Below the pieces are notes generated by a model. It made no database searches and was not told the DNA's origin. It saw nothing but the letters and a program-made list of their open reading frames with translations. From the NCBI GenBank assembly GCA_964369525.1, contig CAYJEW010000002.1:1-64000 (forward strand): DNA of 64,000 nucleotides, read 5' to 3'. This document shows positions 41,826 to 51,503 of the stretch, in pieces. The first letter of the stretch is position 1. Every line of letters starts with the position of its first letter. Origin of the DNA: JAAYCI01 sp964369525. Its GTDB lineage: Bacteria; Bacillota; Clostridia; Oscillospirales; Ruminococcaceae. The position numbers and the translations under genes were made by a program.

Positions 41826-42998
41826 ATGTTTACTGTTGCAACCTTGAATAGGATATCGTCTAAGGGATTGAAGCGCCTGCCGAATTCGCTATTTCAAATT
41901 GAGGAAGACGGGGCGCAAAGCCCAGACGCAATACTTGTGCGCAGTGCAAACTTACTGGATGCAAAGCTTGAAGAGAACCTGCTAGCCATTGCGCGTGCAG
42001 GCGCAGGTACCAACAACATCCCGGTAAAAGATTGCAGTGAGCAAGGCATTGTGGTGTTTAATACACCCGGTGCTAACGCAAACGCGGTTAAAGAGCTGGT
42101 TTTGGGCGGGATGGTAATGGCCAGCCGCAATGTTGTGGGTGGAATTGCGTGGTGCAACAGCGTGGCCGACAGCAGTGAGGACCTGGGTGCACTTGTGGAA
42201 AAAAGCAAAAGCCGTTTTGCAGGCCCTGAGCTTGAGGGCAAAACACTGGGCGTTATGGGGCTTGGCGCAATTGGTGTGAAGGTGGCAAACATGGCTACCC
42301 ACCTGCATATGGAGGTGCTGGGGTACGACCCGTACATCTCGATAGACTCGGCGTGGAGCCTGTCGCGTAGTGTGAAACACAGCACTAATATATCGGATAT
42401 TTTGCAAAATTCTGACTACATTACGCTACACCTGCCTGCCACCGACGAGACCCGTGGGCTTATTGGCAAGGACACCATTGCGATGATGAAGGAAGGCGTG
42501 CGTATTCTTAACTTCTCTCGTAGCGAGCTTGTGGACGACAAGGCGCTGCTGCACGGGCTAAAAAGCGGGCGCATAGCTGCGTATGTGACAGATTTTCCAA
42601 AGGCAGAGCTTATGGGAGCACCGGGCGTTATAGCCATACCGCATCTGGGCGCCTCTACCCCTGAAAGTGAAGAGAACTGCGCTGTTATGGCGGCAGACCA
42701 GCTGAGGGAGTATCTGCTGAACGGTAACATAGAAAATAGCGTTAATATGCCTTCTATTCACATTCCCCGAAATGGCGGCGGGCGCATATGCGTGATAAAC
42801 TACAACGAAAAAGGTATACTGGCAGGGCTTACCGCTGTGTTGGACGGTGCAGGGCTGAACATTGCCAGCATGACAAACAAGAGCCGAAATGAGTATGCAT
42901 ATACCATAATTGATGTGGAAGGCGAAATTGCACCGCAAGAGATAGAGAAGATTAAAAAGGTAGAGGGCGTTATAAAAGCTAGGGCGATAAACCCATAA
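41826..42998 (+). CDS. serA: D-3-phosphoglycerate dehydrogenase
   Basis: First step of serine synthesis, NAD-dependent. 390 residues, the short form: split substrate domain, Rossmann domain with L-G-V-M-G-L-G-A-I-G (about 140-150), catalytic region N-F-S-R-S-E-L and the active-site His in P-H-L-G-A-S-T, then a C-terminal ACT domain (G-I-L-A-G-L-T-A-V-L-D). The ACT domain allows feedback by serine in some relatives. GGAGGGG precedes ATG 41826. No serC beside it. Confidence 0.93.
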   Translation: MFTVATLNRISSKGLKRLPNSLFQIEEDGAQSPDAILVRSANLLDAKLEENLLAIARAGAGTNNIPVKDCSEQGIVVFNTPGANANAVKELVLGGMVMASRNVVGGIAWCNSVADSSEDLGALVEKSKSRFAGPELEGKTLGVMGLGAIGVKVANMATHLHMEVLGYDPYISIDSAWSLSRSVKHSTNISDILQNSDYITLHLPATDETRGLIGKDTIAMMKEGVRILNFSRSELVDDKALLHGLKSGRIAAYVTDFPKAELMGAPGVIAIPHLGASTPESEENCAVMAADQLREYLLNGNIENSVNMPSIHIPRNGGGRICVINYNEKGILAGLTAVLDGAGLNIASMTNKSRNEYAYTIIDVEGEIAPQEIEKIKKVEGVIKARAINP

Positions 42999-43118
42999 TT
43001 TTGCGGGTAGGTGTGTGCAAAAGTTGAATAACACACAATTTTTACAGGTTTTTTTGTGCTTTTGCAGTGTGGATGGTGTACAATGTAAAAACAGTGAAAA
43101 GCAAAGGCGGTAAAGAGC

Positions 43119-44129
43119 ATGGTTTTGGTAACGGGTGGCGCAGGGTATATAGGTAGCCACACCTGTGTTGAGCTGCTGCAAAGCGGGCACGAGGTGGTGG
43201 TGGCCGACAGTCTTGTGAATGCAAGCAGAGAGGCACTGCGCCGGGTGCAGGAGATATGCCAAAAGCAGGTGCGCTTTTATGAGGTGGACCTGTGCGATGA
43301 AGCCGCAGTGGAAAAAATATTCTGCGAAAACCCGCAGATTAATGCCGTTGTGCATTTTGCGGCGCTGAAGGCCGTGGGCGAGAGCGTGCAAAAGCCGCTG
43401 GAGTATTACGCAAACAACATAGGGTGTTTGCTTAATGTTATAAAAGCCATGCGCCGCCACGGGGTGATGAATTTTGTGTTTTCGTCGTCGGCTACCGTGT
43501 ATGGCCAGCCCGAGGAAGTGCCAGTGAAGGAAGACGCGGCGGTATCGGCAACAAACCCGTATGGCGCTACAAAGATGTTTGCAGAGCGCATACTTACAGA
43601 TATATGTGCGGCAGAGCCTGCGTTTAATGTGGCTTTGCTGCGGTATTTTAACCCCATTGGGGCGCATCCGTCGGGCAGAATAGGCGAAGACCCTGAGGGA
43701 ATTCCCAACAATCTTGTGCCGTATATTGCGCAGGTGGCTGTGGGGCGGCTTTCGCATGTGAGCGTGTATGGTGACGACTACCCAACCCCGGACGGCACAG
43801 GCGTGAGGGATTATATTCATGTGGTAGACCTTGCGCTGGGGCATGTGGCCGCGCTGAAAAAGCTGGAGCAAAACTGCGGGCTTTTTGTGTGTAACCTTGG
43901 CACAGGGCAGGGGTACAGCGTTTTGGAGATAATAAAAGCGTATGAAAAGGCGGCTGGAAAGCCGATACCGTATAAAATAACCGCAAGGCGCGCGGGCGAC
44001 GTGGCTATAGTTTATGCAGACCCAAAAACAGCACAGCAAGAGCTGGGGTGGACAGCGCAGTACGGCATAGAGCAGATGTGTGCGCATTCGTGGGAGTGGC
44101 AAAAGCAAAACCCAAGAGGGTATAAATAA
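43119..44129 (+). CDS. galE: UDP-glucose 4-epimerase
   Basis: NAD-dependent SDR interconverting UDP-glucose and UDP-galactose. 336 residues. N-terminal G-G-A-G-Y-I-G-S-H, catalytic S-S-S-A-T-V-Y and Y-G-A-T-K (Tyr/Lys), and N-P-I-G-A-H-P-S-G-R typical of GalE. It lies 60 bases ahead of a sugar-nucleotidyltransferase-like gene, suggesting supply of sugar nucleotides for envelope polysaccharide. Confidence 0.94.
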   Translation: MVLVTGGAGYIGSHTCVELLQSGHEVVVADSLVNASREALRRVQEICQKQVRFYEVDLCDEAAVEKIFCENPQINAVVHFAALKAVGESVQKPLEYYANNIGCLLNVIKAMRRHGVMNFVFSSSATVYGQPEEVPVKEDAAVSATNPYGATKMFAERILTDICAAEPAFNVALLRYFNPIGAHPSGRIGEDPEGIPNNLVPYIAQVAVGRLSHVSVYGDDYPTPDGTGVRDYIHVVDLALGHVAALKKLEQNCGLFVCNLGTGQGYSVLEIIKAYEKAAGKPIPYKITARRAGDVAIVYADPKTAQQELGWTAQYGIEQMCAHSWEWQKQNPRGYK

Positions 44130-44189
44130 ATATGGCGTAGGCAAGGTGCCGTAAGGCATAGAGCCTTTAGCCGAAAAAAGGAGCAGAAC

Positions 44190-45110
44190 ATGAGCAAACC
44201 TGTACTGGCGATTATGGCGGCCGGAATGGGCAGCCGATATGGCGGGCTGAAGCAGATGGACCCTGTGGGCCCGGGTGGCGAAGTGATTATTGACTATTCG
44301 CTGTATGATGCAAAAAAAGCAGGGTTTGACAAAGCAGTATTCATTATTAAACGTGCTATTGAGAAAGATTTTAGGGAGATAATAGGCAAAAGGGTAGAGC
44401 AGCATATTGATGTGGAGTATGCTTTTCAAGAGCTGGACCAACTGCCTGCCGGCTTTGAGGTGCCGCAAGGGCGCGAGAAGCCTTGGGGTACAGCGCATGC
44501 GCTACTGGCGGCAAAGCATGTGATTAACGGGCCGTTTGCGGCTATCAATGCCGACGACTATTATGGCCCGCAAGCGTTTAAAGAGATATATAACTTTTTG
44601 GCAGCGCCGCAAAAGGCCGACGGGCGCCAGCACTATGCTATGGTGGGATACAGGATTGAAAATACCGTTACAAGCCATGGAACGGTGGCACGCGGCGTGT
44701 GTGTGGAGGATAGCGAGGGCTATCTTACAGGCATTGCCGAGCGTTTGAAGATAGAAAAAACAGCTAGCGGCGCACGCTTTACCGAAGACGACGGCCAAAG
44801 CTGGACAGACATTGCCGCAGGCACGCCTGTGTCTATGAATTTTTGGGGGTTTGGTAAGGACTTTTTGCAGCTTGCGCAGGATAATTTTGCGGAGTTTTTG
44901 CAGCAAGGCCTGAAAGAGAACCCGATGAAGTGTGAATATTTACTGCCAAACTACGTAAACCAGCTGATGCAGGCGAGTGTTGCCGACGTGAAGGTGTTGC
45001 AAAGCGGAGATGTGTGGCACGGCGTTACATATAAAGAAGACAAGCCGGCCGTTGTGCAGGCGCTGGCGCAAAAACACAAGGACGGTGAATACCCCACACC
45101 GCTTTGGTAA
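44190..45110 (+). CDS. Sugar-phosphate nucleotidyltransferase-like protein
   Basis: 306 residues with a nucleotidyltransferase GT-A-like fold: A-A-G-M-G-S-R-Y-G-G-L-K-Q is the NTP loop, with P-W-G-T-A-H-A and N-A-D-D-Y-Y further on (the metal-binding acidic residues). Similar stand-alone proteins in Clostridia resemble glucose-1-phosphate uridylyltransferases, but the substrate is not proven. The place after galE supports a sugar-nucleotide role. AAAGGAG precedes ATG 44190. Confidence 0.82.
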   Translation: MSKPVLAIMAAGMGSRYGGLKQMDPVGPGGEVIIDYSLYDAKKAGFDKAVFIIKRAIEKDFREIIGKRVEQHIDVEYAFQELDQLPAGFEVPQGREKPWGTAHALLAAKHVINGPFAAINADDYYGPQAFKEIYNFLAAPQKADGRQHYAMVGYRIENTVTSHGTVARGVCVEDSEGYLTGIAERLKIEKTASGARFTEDDGQSWTDIAAGTPVSMNFWGFGKDFLQLAQDNFAEFLQQGLKENPMKCEYLLPNYVNQLMQASVADVKVLQSGDVWHGVTYKEDKPAVVQALAQKHKDGEYPTPLW

Positions 45111-45122
45111 ATATTACAAAAC

Positions 45123-45151
45123 TGTACAATAGCCGCAGATGGTTGTATAAT
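45123..45151 (+). promoter_or_regulatory. Promoter of the Asp23-YloV pair
   Basis: TGTACA (45123-45128), 17 bases, TATAAT (45146-45151), 47 bases before ATG 45198. Confidence 0.6.
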
Positions 45152-45197
45152 ACTAAGGCAAGTATGGGTACGGCTGTGTGTAAAAAGGAGGCAAACC

Positions 45198-45545
45198 ATG
45201 ATAACATTTTATAATACAATGGGAAAAATAAGCATGACAACAAGCTTTTTTTCAGAGCTTGTTGCTACCGCAGTGCAGAGCGGATATGGCGTGGCGGGTA
45301 TGGCCACAAAGGGCGCTGCCGATAGCATTAGAAGTTTTATAAACAAAGACCACCCCGAAAAAGGTGTGCGCGTTACCGAGCAGGACGACGGGCTTGTAAT
45401 AGAGCTGCATATTATGGTAACGTATGGGCTTAACATTGCGCAGGCGGTGAAAAGCATTACGCACAAAATTAAGTATGTGGTGCAAGAGGCAACCGGCCTT
45501 GAGGTGAAAAGCATTCACGTTAGTGTAGACGATATAGTGGGCTAA
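45198..45545 (+). CDS. Asp23/Gls24-family protein (YloU-like)
   Basis: 115 residues, the small Asp23/DUF322 fold with the G-x-x-G-M-A-T-K-G signature near the N-terminus and a repeated beta/alpha region. Family members are abundant membrane-associated or cytoplasmic proteins linked to envelope homeostasis. Its pairing with the next DAK2-domain gene is the conserved YloU-YloV arrangement of Firmicutes. GGAGG precedes ATG 45198. Confidence 0.9.
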   Translation: MITFYNTMGKISMTTSFFSELVATAVQSGYGVAGMATKGAADSIRSFINKDHPEKGVRVTEQDDGLVIELHIMVTYGLNIAQAVKSITHKIKYVVQEATGLEVKSIHVSVDDIVG

Positions 45546-45616
45546 AAGCACCACTTTCAAAATAAAAAAGTACAGCCGCCAAAAAATGGCCGCTGCTATT
45601 AGGAGAGCAATTTATT

Positions 45617-47308
45617 ATGATAAGCGGAAAAATGTTAAGAGATGCAATTATATCGGGGGCTAACTGTATTGATAGCCACAAGGCAGAGGTGGACGAGCTG
45701 AATGTGTTCCCTGTGCCGGACGGTGACACCGGCACAAACATGGGCATGACCTGTTCTGCCGCTCGCAACGAGCTTGTGGGTATAGCAGATGGCAGTAGTG
45801 TTGGCGATGTGGCACACACGGCGGCCTCGGCTATGCTGCGTGGAGCGCGCGGAAACTCCGGCGTTATTACATCGCTGCTATTTAGAGGCTTTTCAAAGGC
45901 TTTGGCGGGCAAAGAAGTTGCAGAGGCCGGCGATATTGTGCAGGCGCTACAAACAGGCGTTGCTGCAGCATACAAAGCTGTTATGAAGCCAACCGAGGGT
46001 ACCATGCTTACGGTAGCTCGTGTGGCCAGCGAAAAAGCTGGCGAAAGCGGCGAGCAAGACGCTGTGAAGCTGTGGGCTTTGGTGGTACGCGAGGCGCGCG
46101 CCGCGCTGGACGAAACACCAAACCAGCTGGAAGTTTTGAAAAAAGCCGGCGTTGTGGACGCAGGCGGCATGGGTTTTTGCTATATTTTAGAGGGCATGCA
46201 GGCTGTTATTGAGGGCAAAGGCATTCTGCCCGGAACACCCGCGCCTGCGCCTAAAAAGACGGCAAAGCTTTCCACCGCAAATGTGGGCAAGGGCGTATTT
46301 GCGCAAGAGCTAAACCCAGACATTACCAACGCATACTGCACAGAGTTTCTTGTGAACCGTGAAAAGAAAACCTCGCCCACAAAGCTGCGCGCGTTTTTAG
46401 AGTCTAACGGCGACAGCGTTGTTGTGGTGGACGATGACGATATTATCAAGTGCCATGTGCACACAGCAGACCCGGGCAAGATATTGACTAAGGCAATAGA
46501 GTTTGGGTATCTTTCGGCCATAAAGATAGAGAACATGCACGAGCAGTACGAAACCCGCCAAGCGCAGGGCGCAGGGCTGGAAAAACAGGCCGAGGCAGAG
46601 GGCGCAGAGAACCCGGGAGCATTCCCGTATGCGGCGGTTAGCGAAGACCAAAAGTATGGCTTTGTGGCTGTAGCAGCGGGCGACGGCTTGCAGGAAGTGT
46701 TTAGCGACCTTGGCGCAGACGCTGTGGTTAGCGGCGGGCAAACAATGAACCCCTCTACCGAGGATATTCTTAGCGCTGTGCATAGCGTGCCTGCGGGCAT
46801 TGTGTTTGTTTTGCCTAACAACAAAAACATTATTATGGCGGCAGAGCAGGCGTCTAAGCTGGCCGACCGCAAAGTGGTGGTTGTGCCTACCCGCACGGTG
46901 CCGCAGGGCATGAGCGCAATGCTTGCGTTTGACCCCGACGCAGATGTGGACACAAACACCATAGAGCTTGGCAAAGCGGCCGACGCTGTTAAAACGGGGC
47001 TTGTTACCTTTGCGGCTCGTAACTCTGACTTTGATGGCAAAAAGATACAGCGTGGCGAGATATTGGCGCTGGAAGAGGGCAAGCTGTCGAGCGTGGGTAC
47101 AGACATTACCAAAATGACCTACCGCCTAGCGCGTGCCATGAGCAAACGCGACACCAGCTTTATTACGCTGATATACGGCAGCGACGTTAGCCGCGAAGAT
47201 GCCGAGAAAACAGCCGAAATAGTGCAGGAGAAGGTTGGCAAGAATATAGAGGTTACTCTTATTTATGGCGGCCAGCCTGTGTACTACTACATGGTTTCGG
47301 CCGAGTAG
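45617..47308 (+). CDS. fakA: DAK2-domain fatty acid kinase-like protein (YloV/FakA family)
   Basis: 563 residues. The N-terminal DhaL/DAK2 kinase domain (N-V-F-P-V-P-D-G-D-T-G-T-N-M with the metal-binding aspartates) is followed by a middle and C-terminal region typical of YloV/FakA, which phosphorylates fatty acids bound to FakB (DegV) proteins. No fakB is seen in this window. AGGAGA lies upstream of ATG 45617; co-transcribed with the Asp23 gene. FakA function is by family. Confidence 0.88.
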   Translation: MISGKMLRDAIISGANCIDSHKAEVDELNVFPVPDGDTGTNMGMTCSAARNELVGIADGSSVGDVAHTAASAMLRGARGNSGVITSLLFRGFSKALAGKEVAEAGDIVQALQTGVAAAYKAVMKPTEGTMLTVARVASEKAGESGEQDAVKLWALVVREARAALDETPNQLEVLKKAGVVDAGGMGFCYILEGMQAVIEGKGILPGTPAPAPKKTAKLSTANVGKGVFAQELNPDITNAYCTEFLVNREKKTSPTKLRAFLESNGDSVVVVDDDDIIKCHVHTADPGKILTKAIEFGYLSAIKIENMHEQYETRQAQGAGLEKQAEAEGAENPGAFPYAAVSEDQKYGFVAVAAGDGLQEVFSDLGADAVVSGGQTMNPSTEDILSAVHSVPAGIVFVLPNNKNIIMAAEQASKLADRKVVVVPTRTVPQGMSAMLAFDPDADVDTNTIELGKAADAVKTGLVTFAARNSDFDGKKIQRGEILALEEGKLSSVGTDITKMTYRLARAMSKRDTSFITLIYGSDVSREDAEKTAEIVQEKVGKNIEVTLIYGGQPVYYYMVSAE

Positions 47309-47515
47309 CATAGGCTAACCGATTTGATATAGGCTTGCGGATTTTTTATACAGATATAAAAAATAAGCTGCGGCACAGCTAGGGGTGCGCCCTAAAAAGT
47401 GAGCAGCTGCAAGCAGGGTTTGAAACTTTGGACAAATAAAAAACGTGTTGGCTTTGCATTTGGCAGGCTAACATAACCCAGCGCTTTTACAGCGCACGGC
47501 TTAGGAGATGCGCAT

Positions 47516-50266
47516 TTGGCACTGTTTGATAAATTATTCGGAAGTTTTTCCGACAAAGAGATTAAGCGAATAAAGCCTATTACCGAGCAAATTTTAGCTA
47601 TGGAAAGCGAATTTGCCAGTATGAGCGACGCAGAACTTCAGGGCATGACGCCGAAGTTTAAGCAGCGGCTTGAAAATGGCGAAAGCCTAGATGATATTAT
47701 GCCGCAGGCGTTTGCGGTTTGCCGTGAAGCGGCAAGCCGTGTGCTTGAGATGAAGCATTTTCCCGTGCAGCTTATTGGCGGCGTAGTGCTGCACAAGGGC
47801 ATGATTGCCGAGATGAAAACCGGCGAGGGTAAAACGCTGATGGCAACGCTTGCGGTATACCTGAATGCGCTAAGTGGTAACGGAGTGCATGTGGTAACGG
47901 TGAACGACTATCTGGCAAAGCGCGATAGCGAGTGGATGGGCAAGCTGTACCGATATCTTGGCCTCTCGGTGGGGCTTATTGTGCATGGTATAGAGCCTGC
48001 ACAGCGCCGCGAGCAATATGCGGCCGACATTACCTACGGCACAAACAACGAGTTTGGCTTTGACTACCTGCGCGACAATATGGTTGTGCAAAAAGACAAT
48101 ATGGTACAGCGTGGGCATGCGTATGCTATTGTGGACGAGGTGGACTCGATTTTGGTGGACGAGGCACGCACACCGCTTATTATTAGCGGCCAGGGCGACA
48201 AAAGCACCGACCTTTACAACCGGGCAGACTCGCTGGCAAAAACCCTAAAAGCAACGCTTGTAACCGAGCTGGACGACAAGGTAGACCACGACGAAGACGA
48301 GGACATTACAGGCGACTATATTGTGAACGAAAAAACCCGCACGGTTACGCTGACCAAGCGTGGCATTGTGAAAGCTGAGAAGTTTTTTGGGCTGGAGAAT
48401 TTGTCGGACGCAGAAAATATGGCAATTTCGCACCATGTGAACCAAGCGGTAAAAGCGCGCGGAGCTATGCGGCGGGATATCGACTATGTTGTGCGTGATG
48501 GCGAGGTTATTATTGTGGACGAGTTTACCGGGCGCCTTATGGTAGGGCGGCGGTATAACGAGGGCTTGCACCAGGCTATTGAGGCAAAAGAGGGCGTGAA
48601 GGTTGAGCGCGAAAGCAAGACGCTGGCCACCATTACCTTCCAAAACTTTTTCCGCATGTACAAAAAGCTATCCGGTATGACAGGCACTGCTAAAACCGAA
48701 GAGGATGAATTTAACGAGATATACGGCCTGCAGGTGGTGGAAGTGCCCACCAACAAGCCGATGGTTCGCATTGACCGTGCCGATGCTGTGTATAAAACAG
48801 TAAACGGCAAGCACGGTGCGGTTATAGAGCAGGTAAAAGAGTGTTACGAGAAGGGCCAACCGGTGCTTGTGGGTACAATTAGCATTGAAAAGAGCGAGCT
48901 GTTGTCGAAAATGCTAAAGAAGCAGGGCGTGAAGCACGAGGTGCTGAATGCGAAGCACCACGACAAAGAGGCGCAGATTGTGGCGCAGGCAGGCCGTAAA
49001 GGCGCTGTAACCATTGCTACAAACATGGCAGGCCGTGGTACCGACATTGTGCTGGGCGGTAACGCCGAGTTTATGGCTAAAGAGGAGATGCGCAAGCGCA
49101 ACTTTAGCGAAGAGCTATTGGTGGAAGCTACCGGCCATGCCGACACGAGCGATGAGGAGATACTGAATGCCCGCAAGGTGTATGCAGAGCTATATAGCGA
49201 TAAAAAGCAGGTGATTGATGCCGAGGCCGAAGAGGTGAAAAAGGCGGGCGGCCTGTTTATAATTGGTACCGAGCGTCACGAAAGCCGCCGTATAGATAAC
49301 CAGCTGCGTGGGCGCGCCGGCCGCCAGGGAGACCCCGGCGAGAGCAGGTTTTTTCTGTCTTTGGAAGATGACCTGATGCGGCTGTTTGGCGGCGAGCGTG
49401 TGCAGGCAATGATGGACACGCTTGGCGTGGACGAAGATGTGCCGATTGAAAACAAGATGATTACCAGCACAATAGAAAACGCGCAACGCCGCATAGAGGG
49501 GCGCAACTTTGAAGCACGTAAAAATGTGCTTAGGTTTGACGATGTTATGAACAGCCAGCGCGAGATTATATATGGCCAGCGCCAGAAGGTACTCTCGGGC
49601 GAGGATGTGTCGGAAAATATTCGCACCATGATGCATGAGAGCATTGCAAGCAATGTGGCCACCTATTGCACAGGGCAAGAGCAGACCGAGTGGAACATTA
49701 CCGGCTTGCGTGACCATTACCTAGGCTGGCTTACCGCAGAGCAGGACTTTAGGTATACAGAGCAAGAGCTGGAAGGTATGCAGAGCGAGCAGCTGACAGA
49801 ATTTTTGGTACAGCGTGCTGAAAAAATTTGCGATGACAAAGAGAAAAAGTATGGCGAAAAGATGATGCGCGAGCTTGAGCGTGTGGTACTTTTGCGCAAT
49901 GTAGACACAAAGTGGATGGACCATATTGATGCGATGGACGAGTTGCGCCGTGGTATTTACCTGCGTGGCTACGCCCAGCGCGACCCTGTGGTAGAGTATC
50001 GGCTTGAGGGCTTTGATATGTTCGACGCCATGGTGGAGTCGATAAGAGAAGACGCAACCAAAATGCTGATAACCGTACAGATACGCAGTGGAGATGAGCC
50101 AAAGCGTACACAGGTGGCAAACCCCACAGGCGCCGTGGGAGCAGGCGCTACAGGCGATGTGAAAAAGCAACCGATACGCACAAAGGGGGCAAAGGTGGGT
50201 CCGAATGACCCATGCCCGTGCGGAAGCGGTAAAAAGCATAAAAAATGCTGTGGACGTGATGCGTAG
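47516..50266 (+). CDS. secA: Preprotein translocase ATPase SecA
   Basis: Motor of the Sec pathway. 916 residues: NBD1 with M-K-T-G-E-G-K-T (Walker A), V-D-E-V-D-S-I-L-V-D-E-A-R-T-P-L-I-I-S-G, preprotein-binding region, NBD2 with Q-L-R-G-R-A-G-R-Q-G-D-P-G, and the C-terminal Zn motif P-C-P-C-G-S-G-K-K-H-K-K-C-C. Start is TTG 47516 with AGGAG eight bases upstream. prfB, its frequent downstream neighbour, is absent; a ROK kinase follows. Single secA here. Confidence 0.97.
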   Translation: MALFDKLFGSFSDKEIKRIKPITEQILAMESEFASMSDAELQGMTPKFKQRLENGESLDDIMPQAFAVCREAASRVLEMKHFPVQLIGGVVLHKGMIAEMKTGEGKTLMATLAVYLNALSGNGVHVVTVNDYLAKRDSEWMGKLYRYLGLSVGLIVHGIEPAQRREQYAADITYGTNNEFGFDYLRDNMVVQKDNMVQRGHAYAIVDEVDSILVDEARTPLIISGQGDKSTDLYNRADSLAKTLKATLVTELDDKVDHDEDEDITGDYIVNEKTRTVTLTKRGIVKAEKFFGLENLSDAENMAISHHVNQAVKARGAMRRDIDYVVRDGEVIIVDEFTGRLMVGRRYNEGLHQAIEAKEGVKVERESKTLATITFQNFFRMYKKLSGMTGTAKTEEDEFNEIYGLQVVEVPTNKPMVRIDRADAVYKTVNGKHGAVIEQVKECYEKGQPVLVGTISIEKSELLSKMLKKQGVKHEVLNAKHHDKEAQIVAQAGRKGAVTIATNMAGRGTDIVLGGNAEFMAKEEMRKRNFSEELLVEATGHADTSDEEILNARKVYAELYSDKKQVIDAEAEEVKKAGGLFIIGTERHESRRIDNQLRGRAGRQGDPGESRFFLSLEDDLMRLFGGERVQAMMDTLGVDEDVPIENKMITSTIENAQRRIEGRNFEARKNVLRFDDVMNSQREIIYGQRQKVLSGEDVSENIRTMMHESIASNVATYCTGQEQTEWNITGLRDHYLGWLTAEQDFRYTEQELEGMQSEQLTEFLVQRAEKICDDKEKKYGEKMMRELERVVLLRNVDTKWMDHIDAMDELRRGIYLRGYAQRDPVVEYRLEGFDMFDAMVESIREDATKMLITVQIRSGDEPKRTQVANPTGAVGAGATGDVKKQPIRTKGAKVGPNDPCPCGSGKKHKKCCGRDA

Positions 50267-50385
50267 CGGCGCTCGGCGGAGCTTAGGGGTTGCCGCAGGG
50301 CAAGGCACGGCGTACTGCGCTAAAATTGACCGCAATAGGCGGAACTGGATTTATATGATTTTGGCTAAGATAGGAGGCAGAGGCA

Positions 50386-51345
50386 ATGGCAGACAAGAGT
50401 TATCGTATAGGCATCGACCTTGGAGGGACGAACATCAAGGTGGGAGTTATTGACGAGCAGGCTGTTTTGCTGGGTAAACTATCTGCCAAAACAAGGCCGT
50501 ATGACCGCAGTTGGCAGGAGGTTGTGGCCGACATGGCAGGCCTTGTAACAACCCTGCTGGATGAACATGGCATACCGCTTAGCGCCTGCGAAAAGCTGGG
50601 GGTGGGTAGCCCCGGAATGATAGACCACAAAAGTGGCGTGGTGGTGTTTGCTGGGAATTTTAACTGGGAAGATGTGCCGCTGGTAGAGCAACTTCAGCGC
50701 CATTTTGAGCTACCGATACGGCTAGCCAACGATGCAAACTGCGCTGTGATGGGCGAGGCGGCGGCTGGCGCTGCTAAAGGCTGCAGTGATGTTGTGTTGC
50801 TTACGCTTGGTACAGGCGTTGGCGGCGGGGTTATTGCCGGTGGAGTGCTACAACAAGGCGGCGGCGCAGGCGGCATGGAGCTTGGCCACACACTGCTGGT
50901 GATGGACGGCGAGAGCTGTACCTGCGGGCGCAAAGGATGCATAGAGGCTTATGCGTCGGCCGATGCACTTGTGCGCAACACAAAGTATGCGGCAATGCAA
51001 CATAGCAGCTCGATGTTACATAAAATATTTACCGAAAACCCCGATAGCATAAGCGGTAAAACCCCGTTTGATGTGGCACGCGCAGGAGATGTGTGGGCAC
51101 AGCAGGTGGTGGACGATTATGTGCGATATCTTGGCGAGGGGATAATAAATTTTATAAATATTTGGCGGCCTGAAAAGGTGATTTTGGGTGGTGGAGTGTC
51201 GAACGAAGGGGCCCCACTGCTTAAAGCTGTGAACGAGTATGTGAGCACCAGAGTTTTTGCAGGCGAGCGCAGAGCGGCGCCAGAGATTGTGCGGGCAGAG
51301 CTGGGCAACGACGCAGGGCTTATAGGCGCTGCGGCGCTGGTGTGA
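50386..51345 (+). CDS. ROK-family glucokinase
   Basis: Phosphorylates glucose or a related sugar with ATP. 319 residues. G-I-D-L-G-G-T-N-I-K-V-G (phosphate-1 motif), N-D-A-N-C-A catalytic Asp, the ROK signature G-G-M-E-L-G-H with H as Zn ligand, and the Zn-binding C-T-C-G-R-K-G-C-I-E. No N-terminal helix-turn-helix, so a kinase and not a ROK repressor. GAGG lies before ATG 50386. The exact sugar is not certain. Confidence 0.9.
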   Translation: MADKSYRIGIDLGGTNIKVGVIDEQAVLLGKLSAKTRPYDRSWQEVVADMAGLVTTLLDEHGIPLSACEKLGVGSPGMIDHKSGVVVFAGNFNWEDVPLVEQLQRHFELPIRLANDANCAVMGEAAAGAAKGCSDVVLLTLGTGVGGGVIAGGVLQQGGGAGGMELGHTLLVMDGESCTCGRKGCIEAYASADALVRNTKYAAMQHSSSMLHKIFTENPDSISGKTPFDVARAGDVWAQQVVDDYVRYLGEGIINFINIWRPEKVILGGGVSNEGAPLLKAVNEYVSTRVFAGERRAAPEIVRAELGNDAGLIGAAALV

Positions 51346-51365
51346 TAAAAAGTGATTAAAAACGG

Positions 51366-51389
51366 GCGGCCCGGCAGTAGGGCCGCTTT
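51366..51389 (+). terminator. Hairpin after the ROK kinase gene
   Basis: GCGGCCC (51366-51372) and GGGCCGC (51380-51386) followed only by TTT. A weak or factor-assisted terminator. Confidence 0.5.
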
Positions 51390-51503
51390 GTGTATAGCAG
51401 GCGAAAAACATGGCATACCGCAAAATTTATCTGTGGTGTGCAGGGCGCCCAGCAGGTGCTCGATTTGTAAAAAAAGCGCACAAGCGCAGTGGAGGGTTAC
51501 GGG

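Noticed and set aside
42558..44498. 646-codon open frame on the minus strand
   Set aside because: It lies antisense to serA, galE and the start of the nucleotidyltransferase gene, all clearly recognised. Its translation is rich in His, Cys and Tyr without any domain, as expected of a reverse-strand shadow.
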